From: Toxorhynchites rutilus septentrionalis | Lineage: Eukaryota > Arthropoda > Insecta > Diptera > Culicidae | Reading direction: 5' to 3' | Length of the DNA stretch: 64,000 bases | NCBI RefSeq assembly: GCF_029784135.1 | Contig: NC_073744.1 | Coordinates: 35,230,061-35,294,060 of the forward strand | Part shown: one piece after another, positions 1-12,025 of the stretch | How the letters are laid out: every line of letters starts with the position of its first letter | How positions within the stretch are numbered: the first letter of the stretch is position 1 | Notes under the pieces: model-generated | Seen by the model: the letters and a program-made list of their open reading frames with translations, nothing else | The model's database searches: none | Told to the model about the DNA's origin: nothing | Program-made: the position numbers and the translations under genes

Positions 1-508
1 CAATCAACAGTATTCGTTCCTCTCTTTATTTAATCATTTGTATAACACAAGTGATTACTGTCATTCATACAAGTATCTGAATGATCCAATCATATTTGGT
101 TATATATTCGTGAGAGGTTTCTTGCATGACACATTGTGTATCATTCGATATTGATCAAAATCCAAACACGGTAACTTTGGAACGGAGCATCGGACAAACC
201 TGGGACATTTTTTTGACGTAGAACTACATCTTTCATTAAGGGTGCCAAATCAGAAAACAGGTCACGTTTTTATGAAATAAAGTTAACAGTAATAACTATT
301 TTTGCCGTGAACGGATTTTGGCGATTTACACACTAAACGAATTGGAAATTCCCTAAGATTTGTTTAATATGCTATACATTAGAATCCCCTGGTTTGTAAA
401 TGGTTAAAATCAATAACGAGCAATTTATCGACGACCAACGAAGGGGAAATCGTAGGATTTAAAGTCTCCGTGAACAAAGAAAATGTAGAAGAATGAAGGG
501 GAATACTT

Positions 509-782
509 TTTTTTTTTTTTTTTTTATCTTCGCTTATTTTTCGTCGGCCTATTTCCGCCACTTTAGTGCCAATCACCGACATCAGGGAGGCGACTCCACC
601 TGTTCCTACCTATCAGACTCAACAACTCATGAGCCGGGCCAACTTCTTTTACTTCCGCTCCGAAGGAAGACGTAACCAGAGATTTTTCGCCTCAGAAAAT
701 CCCAACGACGCCAGCTGGGATTGAACCCAGGCCGATCGGATTGTGAGGCTGTTACGCTAACCATACAACCACTGGCGCCGTC
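509..782 (-). mobile_element. tRNA-derived SINE with 13-bp target duplication
   Basis: On the minus strand a tRNA-like head has an A-box-like TGGTTAGCGTAACAGCC and a B box GGTTCAATCCC (complement of 719-733), followed by a body and an A-tail seen as the T-run at 507-525. The direct repeat aaggggaatactt at 496-508 and 783-795 is an exact target-site duplication. The element interrupts a family B repeat and is therefore younger than it. Confidence 0.8.
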
Positions 783-1009
783 AAGGGGAATACTTGCCTA
801 GAGTATAAACAGTGAATCTCGCTGAGGCAAACTTTCATTCGGTATCGGACTGTTGAGCAATCCAGTTCACTTTGCTTTCGCTGCGCTTCAATCTAAGATT
901 GGACACCACCAGTGGTAATCCAACTTGGATATCGTCGTTTGGTTTTTCTGTTCGTTTTTCGCGTTATTCGTATTTTGTGTTTTTCTTTCCGCGTCATAAA
1001 TTGGACGCT

Positions 1010-1430
1010 GTGTGACGAGCAAGAAGAAGAAGAAGGCAGGCTCGAGCCCTGCAAAAAATGAACGCATTGCCAGGGGCAATAAAATTTCGAGGCAAACGTC
1101 ATCTAATGATGCACGCGATGTTGGTGCAGAGAAAAGCGCTCGCACTGAACCGAGCCTTCGCGAGCGTGACACAGCATCGAACAACAGCGAAGTAGGCGTC
1201 TTCGGCGCGTCGCGTCGAAAATGTTAGTGCCGTTACCCAGACAGTAATCAAAATCAAGCTCCCCCCGCTGGTGGTGAAGGCGGTCGCTCTTGACAAACTC
1301 ATCAGCGAATTCGCATCGATAGGTGTTACGGCAGAGTACAAACTGTGTGGCACAATTAAGTCTTTTTCCAAGCAGTTAACATTGTTTGTTTTCCGTCATC
1401 ATAAGGGCTTCGTTGGCCCCTTTTAGAAGG
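1010..1430 (+). pseudogene. Jockey-type LINE ORF1 (gag) fragment
   Basis: 1012-1227 encodes a basic, KKKKK-rich stretch ending in a stop. A shifted frame from about 1228 gives residues like IKLPPLVVKAVALDKL and IGVTAEYKLCG, which resemble the region before the zinc knuckles in Jockey-clade gag proteins. The frame then breaks, and no zinc knuckle or ORF2 follows. Comparison with the copy at 36645-37837 suggests the foreign segment spans about 850-1425 (with its 5' leader) and was acquired inside the family B element. Clade is from motif memory only; function is lost. Confidence 0.5.
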
Positions 1431-2176
1431 CATCAATGCATTAAACTGACGTTATGGCGAAGCAGGCGTTAAGGTTGTGTGCAAAAAAATATTTGGGGAA
1501 TACCAAGCATCTTGGATGCCTTACTGGAATGTTATAATTTATTTGAATCGCGTGCCAGTCGCAAATCTGCCTTCAATTAGGATTGCATTTGCGCTAATCT
1601 TGATCGTAATGAAGCAATGCTACTGTTTTCGAGGTTTTTATTAACAAAAAGAGTTTATTTCGCTTGTTTAGTCACCAAGAAAGTAAATGTCGTTCTGGAA
1701 TTTTGTATGTGATTAGGTTTCGCTTGTCAGTAGCAAAACCTCCTCCACTACGGATGACCCTCAAGCATGAGAAAGTAATGCAACTTTTTTTCGAGGCCAG
1801 TAATGTTAACATATGCGTTTCTTTTGAGAATAGCGCAAAATGATGAGAAGTAGTTTCAAGCCACCAATGTATGGCGACTTATATAAAATAACAGTGTAGT
1901 TCTACGTCAACAATGCGGACGTATCATGGACACAACCTCCTATAATTTTTTAATTTTTTCAAGTTTCCATAGTGTACCATCCCCTTAGGATCGCGACTAC
2001 TCAAGTTATCATAATCTGATATGCCGGATTATACTCTTTTGAACTTCTAAATTTGCAGCCAATTGAATCGTCAATTGAATTTTTTACATAACCAAACAAC
2101 ATGCTCGATATTATGACATCCTGGATAACAATTACACAAATTATTAGTAGCAAGGCCCACACGATAAACTTTGGAG

Positions 2177-2425
2177 ATCTTCTTCTTCTTCTTCAATGGC
2201 ACTAACGTTCCTAGAGGAACTTCGCCGTCTCAACGTAGTATTACTTGCGTCATTTTTATTAGTACTTAGTTGAGATTTCTATGCCAAATAACACGCCTTG
2301 AATGCATTCTGAGTGCCAAGCTCTAGAATACGCGTGATCACAGTGCAAGTCGGAGGAAATTTCTTTGACGAAAAATTCCCCCGACCAGAACGGGAATCGA
2401 ACCCGAACACCCGGCATGTTAGTTA
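2177..2425 (-). mobile_element. Feilai-like tRNA SINE, head-truncated
   Basis: Read on the minus strand: B box GGTTCGATTCCCG (complement of 2391-2403), a body of about 200 bp, and a tail of AAG repeats (the TTC repeats at 2180-2194). The body end (ttagtgccattgaagaagaag) matches my recollection of the mosquito Feilai SINE family. The A box is missing or eroded, so the 5' head looks truncated. Confidence 0.65.
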
Positions 2426-2429
2426 TGAC

Positions 2430-4900
2430 GTTAGTCAAAATGCATATAGAAATTGTTATTGGACTGGTTTTAAATCATATTTTCGATAAAGCATTCGAGA
2501 GTTTCAAGAAATCAGTTGGAAAACTCAAACAATATTTCGAAATAAGTAATCGTATTAGATTTTAAAACAAACAGATCTCGATCTTTTTCATAACATTAAT
2601 CTATATCGAATTATAAATATATAATATATTAAATAAAACTAATCAAACAATCCAGTATTAGCATTAACACCACATGTTGCGTTTGAATAATTCTCAACCC
2701 ATCTCGCAGTGATTAATAACGACTTTGCCCGTACTGCCGACGCTAGAGCTACATTAATCTTCCCGCAAAATAATCGATCACCTCAAAGGACGATATTTTG
2801 TGTTACTGTGTTATTAATTTCCTTAAATTATAGCCATAATCCTCTTATCTCATTAATCTTAAGTAGTTCGATGCTTGCTCCACTCTCCCCACAAAAAGCG
2901 GCACGTGTTGTTCGAACATTTTTCCCCACTCCTGGAACTAATTAGAAACGCATTTACCGATCCATCCCGACGGCGAGCAAGTGATTGTAACGGGAGTCCG
3001 CACGCAATAAATCCCAGGGAGAAGTACCCCGGAGCCGTGGAGCCTCTGCACCGGTTGGCCATAAAATTACGTCTCGGTTTTCCTCGATGCGGTGCGGTGC
3101 GGGCTCACGCTTGATCGACAACTCCGAGTCCGAACGAATAGATTGATATTGTGTGTCCTAATCACGATGCTATCAACGATTAGGCCCGAGGTTAACGACG
3201 ATTCAGGGGGCATAAAAGTCAACCGTTTCTAATTTACCGACTACTGGCTGCTGCTGCCTCTGTACACACGGTCACGTGTTCTCCTTCTTGTAGCAACGCC
3301 TGCGGGGGGTACGGGTATTTGCTTTTCCCGGAAAAAAGAGCCAAATGGACGATTGCTCTGACCACCGAATGCAACTATCGACTATCGCAGGATCTTTCCG
3401 ATTAACTGGGCCAAGGAACGAATGCCTGAAATCCGAATCCGATGTTGTCCATTTGTCATTCGCTCGTTCCCGCTGATACAGCACTATCAATCTTGGAGCC
3501 GGACGAAAGAAGAATCATCAAATATGCACACACACATACCCGCACCTACACCCTCATCCGTTGAAAGGATGCTGAAAGGGGACCCGGACCCTGCTCGAGT
3601 ATGAATCGATATTGTTAATCTTATCAACTCACCCGAAGGGCAGAACACAAACCCGGACCAACATGATGGAGCACAATGATCAGAGGTTTTGCTTGGAACT
3701 TCCAAGAATGAGAAAAAAACAAATACTAGAGGCACTTATGATAATGTCATCGATCAATCCTGGGTACGACTTCTCGGGGTGGTACAAAGCTCTCAAATAT
3801 TTTGCTGGAATTCGGTCACTGTTTTACTGTTTAATTAATGTCTCGCACTGCACTGCTGTGAACAGGAACATCAAACGATACCGGCGCCGGCCTCGTGGAG
3901 GGGATAATTAAATTCTATCAGCGGGCATTCCTATGAACATTTGCATATGGAATTGTTCCGCACGTTTTCTCGCGCGGATCGCATTACCCCGGGTCCGTCG
4001 CGTACACAAATTCCGTCACATTTATCGCACAGTGTTAGGTCAAGTCCTGAACCACTTGAGCGCATGATGCACTTAATGCTGCGGCATTCCTGTGAGTCCA
4101 CGTTTCCATGTGGGTGAGAGACGGCATTTCCGCTTTTCGCGGCAGCGAGATAAATCAGATCACTGTTTCGGCCACCCTCTACCAGCTCTATGAGGCACCA
4201 GAATAAAAAAAAATAACGGAACAAAAAGCAAACGAGTTAATAAAATATATACGCGTATACATGCCATTCATGCGTTTCATTTGACGTTGCATTCGGCAGA
4301 CAACGGAGATTCCTTTCCACCCAGAGCAAAGCTTCTGGAGAAACACATATGAGTGCTCCGCTAGTCGGGGTTTCGTGTCCAGGGGACCGCGGATGAAAAA
4401 AAAAATGGAATATTGAAATATTTGAAAACAAGTCGTCGTCTCGGCAACAGCAAATTCTAGATCACGCTGTGCGGTCACTTCATAACTGCATCCACACAAT
4501 GTGTGCGCGTGTGTTCTGAAAGCACCAGAAAAATAGAAATCCATCAGTTATTGAATGTCATCTCGTTGCCACGTGACAGATGACAGTGAGGCGCGCGTGT
4601 TGGTAAAATCACATTGGATGGGATTCTTTCGAATCGTCGAAACACCGCAAATACGGTTGGATAGTAAACGGTCGGTTAGTCTGTGTTTGAAAAAACCACA
4701 GAGGCTAGTAACTGCAGCTACAAATGTCGGAAACCACATATACTCGGGAGCTTACAGCAATCCGGATAGGAACCTGTTGTGATATCCACTGTTTGATCTG
4801 TTTCCATCTAAAGTCAACTGAATGAGTTTTTTTTATTTCACACAGAGATCCGATGCAATATCACTAACCGTACATGAGAAAATTGATGTTATTGACATAT
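2430..4900. other. Single-copy non-coding tract
   Basis: No repeat shared with the rest of the window and no reading frame with recognisable protein character. An AT-rich start (2560-2690) gives way to higher GC from 2860. Short open frames of 60-118 codons occur on both strands but lack motifs or splice context. Possibly intronic or intergenic host DNA. Confidence 0.5.
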
Positions 4901-4914
4901 TCTAGTAACGCGGG

Positions 4915-5290
4915 AGAAGTGCCACAATCCAAAATGAAACGTTTTTGACAGACAGATAGATTTTGAAGTTAGATATTGAGTTTAATGTTTGCATCGCCAA
5001 ATATACGGTAGCTTTGGCAGACCAAATGGCTAACGTGAAATTCGAGGTGCTTTCAGTAATCGTAGCAATTGAAAAATCCCAGAACTTAGTTACTACCGAA
5101 TTCAATGAAATTGTATTGTAATTCAATAACTTTGAAAATCGAAACCGATAATTTAAAGCATCAGCTCAGCGAGTTAACTGAGTCTCGCCATCACCTGAAA
5201 AGAGTTGTTCATAAACGCGAGGCAAACGTTGATCAATTTGATCGCAAAACAATTTCGAACAGACCTCAGGACTTCCATTTGAATCTGGCG
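4915..5290 (+). pseudogene. Non-LTR retrotransposon ORF1 relic (coiled coil)
   Basis: Joining frames by eye gives a heptad-rich stretch (ADQMANVKFEVLSVIVAIEK, later LKHQLSELTESRHHLKRVV and VHKREANVDQFDRK). This resembles the coiled coil just before the RNA-binding domain of ORF1 in several insect LINEs, where a VHKLEA(D/N)VDK.(D/N)R pattern is common. At least two stops or frameshifts occur, and nothing of ORF2 follows. The clade cannot be named safely. Confidence 0.45.
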
Positions 5291-5550
5291 AAACTACTAC
5301 GAACACAGTCAACCCAAGCAACCATAACTTATAGCTCTATTTTATAAGCATATCAAATGCCAAATGGCAATATATCTGAATTTTTTATGCCTATAGGCCT
5401 TATATCAATATTATCAATGCGTATAAACATTAATGAGAATAAGCATTGATGAAAGCCCTATATGCGCATTTAGTGCTACCATACAATGTTTCCAAGCATC
5501 AGGATAAAACATTTATACATTTGGTATTATGCATCGGGCTGCAAGTGCTT

Positions 5551-5635
5551 GTCTCGAAATGAACATAACATAACATAACATAACCCTTTGAATTATCATT
5601 GAATTGCCATAGGATTGTTATGTTTATTTCGAGAC
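5551..5635. repeat. Short inverted repeat with ATAAC microsatellite
   Basis: GTCTCGAAATGAACATAAC at 5551-5569 is mirrored by GTTATGTTTATTTCGAGAC at 5617-5635. The left arm runs into four copies of ataac. It may be a tiny fold-back element. Confidence 0.5.
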
Positions 5636-5659
5636 CTACTCATACATGATCTTTTTGTG

Positions 5660-5745
5660 CAGGTATCGGAACTTTATTGAAATACAGCCATTTCGTGCCA
5701 AACCGATATACTGCCCCTGTTTGTATAGGAGACGTAAGCGACAAA
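5660..5745. repeat. Paralogue of the host sequence around the 6862-7853 element
   Basis: cagccatttcgtgccaaacc, continuing to ataggagacgtaagcg, matches the complement of the two flanks of the element at 6862-7853 joined together. It therefore looks like an unoccupied version of that insertion site. Confidence 0.6.
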
Positions 5746-6243
5746 ATGAACAAAATCGACTTTTTCGCCGTTATATATTCTACGCAATATAATACGTTTG
5801 CTCAACATGCAAACACACATTTTTTGTTCGAAAACATTTGAGGAATTTTGAAAAAACGTTTCCGAAAAAGCACTGTTTGTCCACATAACTGACGTGGTTC
5901 CATACACCCTTCATACATCGTTCGAAAATCAAACAATTGTCAGTATTAGTGCTATAAGCTAAATCTACATTTGAATCACATTCTTTGTAGAGTCCAAACA
6001 TGTCTGTCACGATAGTGTCTTATTACTTAGTGTTTCCTAATAGATGAATATAAGAAACGATTGAAACGCTGCTCATATAATTCCTATTTCCTGTACACTG
6101 CATTGCGATGAACAAAGAGAAGCAATTGTGTTTTTAATGTCATAATTACCTAAATTTCTGCATTTGAATCTTCAAGTAGATAATGAAACAATCATTGGAA
6201 ATTTGCATGGTTACGCTAAAAGCAAAAAACAACAAAATTGAGT

Positions 6244-6791
6244 GGGGGGTCTTCGTAGCCTAATTGGTTGCGTGTCCGCTACTAAGCGAACGATCATGAG
6301 CTAATAACTCAGGGCCCCTCAACTGACCATCTTTGTGTGTTATTCTAGCTACTACGTCCACGCAACAATCATCATGTGTCGGTAATCCCAGTCCCTTACC
6401 GCTCACTTTACGATCTGCTGCATCGGTAATTGGTGCGAATTCTAACACAGCAATGGAAGCCTCATATCAGCAGTCCCGTTGTGAACAGTCCAACTGTGAA
6501 CATTCGAACAATAGGAATATTCTAACGCCGAAAAAGGCGGCATGTGTTGTGTATCGATAGAAATGGAATACTCGGCATGTGTTGTGTATCGATAGAATTG
6601 GAATATTCTTAGGCCTAAACAGCTACTGTGTTATATACATTAAAAAAACAAATGTTTATCGATGGATAGGAATCTTAAGCCTAAATAATATACAACAATA
6701 GTTATCTTAACATAAAAATGTATACGAATAAATTCGGCTCTGTGACAGCTGAATTGCTAAATGAGCCTAATAAACGGATGGGATAAAAAAA
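6244..6791 (+). mobile_element. Long tRNA-derived SINE (548 bp) with 13-bp TSD
   Basis: The head TCTTCGTAGCCTAATTGG (A-box region) starts a tRNA-like segment whose B box is decayed here but preserved in the inverted sister at 31673-32169 (GAGTTCAAAACTC). The 3' tail (ttcggctctgtgacagctg, then atgagcctaataaa and an A-run) also ends other retroposons in this window, suggesting dependence on a LINE. The TSD aacaaaattgagt is exact at 6231-6243 and 6792-6804. A 34-bp internal duplication (cggcatgtgttgtgtatcg) lies at 6538-6604. Confidence 0.8.
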
Positions 6792-6861
6792 AACAAAATT
6801 GAGTTTTCCCAACACTAATGGTGTTGGTGATTACGTCTCCTATGCAAACATGGGCAGTATA

Positions 6862-7853
6862 GTGGTTCTCAAATTTCCATGAGAAGTGATAGTTTTGTTC
6901 TTTATTGCTAAATATTAGACCCGTATTTTTTCTATTTTTTCGTTAAGGTGATCGTTTCGATTTCAGGGTGGTTCGAAAAATCATTTTTTTCAACTTTTTC
7001 CCAGAAATTACTTTTTGCAAAAATTCATTACATTTGAACTACTGAACCGACTTTGATGATCTACCTATGGGATTGAAATCTTTGAAAAAATATCAGACGT
7101 GTGGAAAGACTGGATTCTAGTCGCATAGCTCTAGTCTAGTCACATAGGAATGTTGAACGAAGAATTAAGACATATTAGATTTGAAAAATCATATCTCAAA
7201 AACGAACAAAATAGCATCTCTGATATCGAGTTATGTTATGTAGAAAATCCTCAGCTTTCCAAAAAAACATATAACAATGTAGCGCTCTTTATCTTTAACC
7301 GAAAAAACTATGAAAAACTGACTCAATCAATAATTATTAAAACAAAAATCAAAATTTATCCCAAAAGTAATATTTTTTCAAAGAAAACTAACTCATAATC
7401 TTCAGTTTGATATGTCGATCATGTGAATCGGTCCAGTGTTTCAGAAGTTATGGATTTTTTGTAATGGAAAAAGGTGAAAAAATTGCCTTTTCGAACCATC
7501 GGTTAACTTTGGAAAATCAAATCTTAAAAACGAAAAAATAGCATCTCTGATATCGAGATATGTTATGCAAAACAAATTTGGCTTTCAAGAAAAAGTATTA
7601 AAAAATATAGCGCCCTCTAGTCCAAAGCCATAAAAACAACAAAAAACGACTACAATCAATAATTACGAAAACAAAATCCATTTTTTTTTGTCATTCGATC
7701 ATCTAAATCGGTTCAGTGGTTCAAAAGTTATAAATTTATCGAACTACCCTAAAATGGAAATAGTCACCCTAACGAAAAAAATAAAAAAATACGGGTCTAA
7801 TGTTTTGTGATAAACAACAAAATTACCACTTTTGACGAAAATCTGAGAACCAC
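6862..7853. mobile_element. Long-TIR non-autonomous DNA element (992 bp)
   Basis: GTGGTTCTCA at 6862 is mirrored by TGAGAACCAC ending at 7853. The inverted similarity runs for more than 120 bp per arm (GACCCGTATTTTTT near 6920 against AAAAAATACGGGTC near 7795). TA flanks both ends. Between the arms two diverged direct copies, about 330 bp apart, share agcatctctgatatcgag (7212 and 7542). No transposase. A fragment of the same interior recurs at about 20690-20810. Confidence 0.7.
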
Positions 7854-8186
7854 TACATCGGTTTGGCATGGAATGGCTGAAAAGGACTATTTTCAATTCA
7901 TTTATATGCATCAACAGTGGTACAGATAGCGAAGGCACATGTTGCAAAAGTACCTTGGTTTCGAATTTCATAAGGTAATTTTCATAAAACAATCACTTCC
8001 CATTCCAAACAGTGCGCCGTAAATCTGACTGATGAAAAAATCTATTAAAAGCACAACAAAATCCATGAAAGGGTTGCAGTAAATCTGTGTGAATATTTTT
8101 TGGTTTTCTGGCGATGACTTTTTCCTAGCAAAAAAAATGGAAGAAAAACAACGTGAGGTTTCTATAGAACCTTATATAGGCATTAA

Positions 8187-8854
8187 GGGGGGACCCCTGT
8201 TTGGAAGGCCGAAAAATAATTAACTTTCGAATGTTACGAATAAAGTGAAATGTTCGTGTATTTTGGTTATTGTTCAAGATATATTTGAAGATGTATTTTC
8301 CATTTTTTGAGTGCACGAATAATGATTATGACGCTGTTGACAGCTGAATGCATAGATGCTATCTGAAATTCGATACCTTGCTGGTGGTATCGGTTCTGAA
8401 GCAACGGGGTGTCGTCGAACAAATTCCAATGAATATTTTGAAACTTTAGAACAATAACTGAAGCGTTACACAATGGTTTTTGAAAATTCGAAAAATTGCC
8501 AAAACGGTGGTTTATTTTTCATCCAAAAAATCAATCGAAAAAATTATATATCAAAAAACGGCTATGGAACGCCATAGATAATTCATTTGCTGATAAAAAA
8601 TTTCAGCCAAATCGGTCGAGTAGATTCTGAGATATCAATAGCACCAGTTGAAATAAAATGGTTTCTAGAAAAACGCGTTTAAAAATTCGTACAGCAACAT
8701 TATATCCCTTGAGGTGACTTCATACTTTGGGCTGTAACTTTCCAACGAAATCAAACATCGAAAAATCCTTTTAGGGCAACATTTCTGAGGGCATAAGCTT
8801 CCCAAAAATGAAAAAATCAATTTTTTTTTTCGATTTTCCAGACCGGGTCGGCCC
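8187..8854. mobile_element. TTAA-flanked TIR element (668 bp)
   Basis: TTAA at 8183-8186 and 8855-8858 flanks inverted ends GGGGGGACCCCTGTTTGGAA and, at the right end, the complement of GGGCCGACCCGGTCTGGAAA. The arms match with a few differences over about 30 bp. TTAA duplication suggests a piggyBac-mobilised MITE. No coding capacity. Confidence 0.65.
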
Positions 8855-9036
8855 TTAATGATGCTTAGTAAAGGCTGCCATCACATGTGACGTTTTCAGT
8901 TAGCCTTTGGTAGTACTTATTTGAACCTGTAACCAGGTTAGGGCAAAACGCATCGAAATTCGTTCAACAACACTCATTCACAGGTAAAACTCACCCTTCT
9001 ATTCTCCGTTTATGCCTCACTTTATTTGAGACAAAA

Positions 9037-10230
9037 CTAGAAGTGGGTTATATCTTTGATATAACCGCAAGGTGGACGTAGGACTAAAGTTGACTTAGCA
9101 ATCAATAAGTAACAAGCATATAAATCTTAGACGTTTCATCTTTCGAATAAAGTGATTATCATACCACTTCGTTTAGCTGGAAAAGAATTATTAACATTCA
9201 AAGAAATATTAACATTGAGAATACGCAGCGCAAATAATACCCACTCCCCAAACCCCGACAATTGGAATCATCGTTGTTCCGGAGCGAGATTATTAACGAT
9301 TGAGAAGGAATGGATTCCTCCTCGGAATTACACAGCGAAAATAAGACCCCCTTCACAACAATTCCAACTTCCCAATAACGACGATCGATTGCAGCATTCG
9401 TAAACAAATAATTTTTTAACGCAGCTTTTATAAATGTGATTTCTTCGATATGTAATATAAAACCACTTTGATCAGATCCACTACACCGTATCATACCATA
9501 TCAAATCCATAGTCAATCCGAGTACAATAATACTCGCTGCTTGCATCTAATTTTCTATGCTAATTTCCCCTGGCTTCATGGTTTTGAAATCTGTGTTAGG
9601 GAAACATTCCGATTTGCAGAAACGCATGCGAGTACAAAAGTACCCGCAATACCCTTCATGATTTTGAAGTCTGTGTAAGGGAAACATTCCAATTTGCCGA
9701 AACGCAAACGAGTACAAAAGTATCCGCTGCTTGCATCTAATTTGCTATGCCAACTTCCCCTGGCTCCATGGTTTTGAAGTCTGTGTTAGGGAAATATTCG
9801 AATTTCCAGATACGCAAGCGAGTACAAAAGTATCCACTGCTTACATCTGTTCTTCAATGCCGATTTCCCCTGGCTCCATGGTTTTGAAGTCTGACATCCA
9901 TCCATTCCAGCGATCGTATCTCAATTGTTGCGCAATTATAACTGAGTGGACTCGAGCGGCACTCGCTTATATACCAATTGGTGTGATTTCAATAGCCTGT
10001 TTTGAAGGCAATTTTAGGTCTATTGAAACAAATTTTTGGATCGAAAAGCAACAAGCATATAACGCGTAGACATTTTATCTTTCGAATGAAGTGTTTATCA
10101 TACAATTTCGTTCAGCTGTTTAGGAGCTATTAACGCTCAAAATCTCGTTCTCCGGCGTAACGCTATCGTTTTCGAAAGTTTGAACTTACACCCCAGTATA
10201 GAAATGAAAGACGTAGTCCTACGTCAAAAA
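9037..10230 (-). mobile_element. Palindrome-ended Helitron-like element with 110-bp minisatellite
   Basis: Minus orientation. The 5' terminus is the complement of GACGTAGTCCTACGTCAAAA (10210-10229), a perfect 7+7 palindrome. The 3' terminus holds the palindrome remnant (gacgtaggacta, 9075-9086) and a perfect 9-bp hairpin GGTTATATC-TTT-GATATAACC at 9046-9066, ending at an A-run (T-run on its own strand) at 9033-9036. A direct repeat of about 95 bp (9105-9200 and 10040-10135) lies just inside both ends. Confidence 0.65.
9525..9895. repeat. 110-bp minisatellite, about 3.5 units
   Basis: Units contain ctgcttgcatctaatttgc, cccctggctccatggttttg, aagtctgtgttagggaaaca and gagtacaaaagtatccgctg. Starts fall near 9537, 9728 and 9838, with one unit shortened to about 80 bp. 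The core aagtctgtgttagggaaac is shared with the 90-bp arrays at 12590 and 15800, so these arrays have one origin. Confidence 0.8.
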
Positions 10231-10664
10231 ACATTCACCTATCATCTTCGCAAAGTTCATTCTCGAATCCAACGGAAAAATACTGTCTCGATTCCGCACA
10301 TCTATTCTCAGAGAATTTTGCATTTTCTCATTTGCCCCTCGGAATGACGTTAGATGGTGATAGAATCAAATTGAAAACATTTGCTTAAGCCAGCGAGTGT
10401 CTCCGTAAAATAATTCATTTTTCACTCAAATAGCAATCTTTGAAGCCTCGATCGCGGCAGTAAAATATAGGTAGATAGTTGAAATCGTGTTGTTTCCTGT
10501 GCACTAATACAATTACATTTTTTGTTTCTAGTATGAAACGATCTAAGCGAACGCAAAAGACCATATTAACGCAAGTTATTGGTGAGGGGGATGGTAGATG
10601 CATCTGCACTTGAATGCTGACAAGGAAAAGAGTACAAGGGATAATAAAATCATACATACACGCT

Positions 10665-10770
10665 ACTTAAAGGGCTATGTCTTTGATTTCTGTACCGGGG
10701 GGTCACTCTACGAAAAATGTAACGATTCATTAAGGGGAAGGTTGAACGAGCCCATTGTAGTAGTACAGGT
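10665..10770 (+). repeat. 5' fragment of palindrome-ended element, family D
   Basis: ggctatgtctttgatttctg, then ccggggggtcactctacg and aaaaatgtaacg, match the segment at 28168-28230, which begins with the GTGGGACTACGTC motif. The terminal palindrome is eroded here. The 3' boundary is not visible. Confidence 0.4.
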
Positions 10771-11505
10771 GAAACCACGTGTTTTAATGGGGTATTAGTG
10801 TTTGTGAGAGAAGAGCAAAGCATACCGTTTATTTTGATTTTAGTACGAAAAAAGATTAATTCACTTATCAGACTGTGTGGCGCTTCACTGACACGAGTCT
10901 TAGAATACATTTGAAAAAAAAAATAACAATTCAATACTGAAGTAAAATGTATGAACGATATGTTTCGATGAACAATTGCAAATATGAATATATATATAGA
11001 AGATGTATTTGCATATGAAGTAAAATTCAGGTCATACGCGAGCGTAACATGAGCAAATTTATATAACACATGCGAATAGGGGCTCTTTTGGTATTAACAA
11101 GTTCGTCCGCCCAGTAACTCGATGTTGATAATTCCTTAATATTTTCCTTCGTTGGTCGTATTTTATTCACATATTCACGTTGGAGAACTTCAACCCTTCT
11201 CTTCGTTGGCCGAGACATTTTGATTGAATGTAATACTTTTCCGTTTACTATTTTTGACAGCAGAGGCAGCCGCGGCAGTGCTCCGAGCTCTGTAATACAA
11301 TTTTCTTAACCAATATTAAAGTTGCAAAAACTTACATTATAGACCCATTAAACGTAAAAATAATAATTGTATTGATATCAACACAATTTTATTTTATTGA
11401 TTGTCATGACATGAAACGCTATGACTCAGGAATAACATTTTATTGAGTGGTTTTTATTGCTGTTTCGATGATGCGGAAAATTGAAAAATGAAAAATTAAC
11501 TTTGG

Positions 11506-11531
11506 GTGTGTGTGTGTGTGTGTGTGTGTGC
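11506..11531. repeat. (GT)n microsatellite
   Basis: Uninterrupted GT dinucleotides, about 12 units. Confidence 0.95.
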
Positions 11532-12025
11532 GAAAACGATCATTTCCTGTCCACTTAATTTCACATCGTTGAATAGGGTATTTAATATGATTCCTAGCTG
11601 TGGTGGCTGAGAGCAGACAAACGGTCGCAAAGATTCAGAGGAAAAAATTCATACAAAATGTATTTGTTGGGGAATATCCCTTGGAAATCCTACGAATAGC
11701 GGAATAGCGGAACTCCCAACACTCGATATAACGTATAATAATTTGACAATGGACTTTAATTTAATTTGACAATGACACTGATTCCAAACGATATATAATA
11801 CATAAAATATATTGTAACGACATTTATCGATTTTAAATATGGCTACTGTCCGATATCCCCTTTTTTGGTTCTCCTATTCTCCACAATGGATACAATCGAC
11901 GAAAAGGCTCTCCATCCTCTTTTATCCTCCTTTCGATTTCTCTCAGATGGTTTTATGGTTGCTTGGTCTAAGGTAGAGATGGGCAAAACGGTTCATTTCA
12001 GTGAGCAGCTCAGAGCCGTGCGCTT

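Larger units (their letters stand above)
211..1944 (+). mobile_element. Palindrome-ended Helitron-like element, family B, copy 1
   Basis: The 5' end is a T-run followed by GACGTAG-AA-CTACATC at 215-230, then a block (gtgccaaatcagaaaacagg, about 239-258) that recurs at 28528 and, inverted, at 37790. The 3' end has the palindrome again (GTAGTTCTACGTC, 1896-1908) and a hairpin at 1914-1938, and stops at an AT/T-rich tract. The last 500 bp align by eye with the reverse-oriented copy at 36645-37837. Nested inside are a SINE and a Jockey-like gag fragment. No replicase is visible, so it is non-autonomous. The helentron/HINE assignment is inferred from architecture; exact ends are uncertain by a few bases. 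Confidence 0.6.

Noticed and set aside
5400..5530. Clustered gcattgatg/tatcaatg words considered as a TIR element
   Set aside because: Too irregular; no consistent arms or target duplication could be drawn.
11027..11218. 63-codon minus-strand frame beginning MSRPTKRRVEVLQ
   Set aside because: Reads plausibly as protein, but I recognise no family and see no second copy or splice context. Left as chance.
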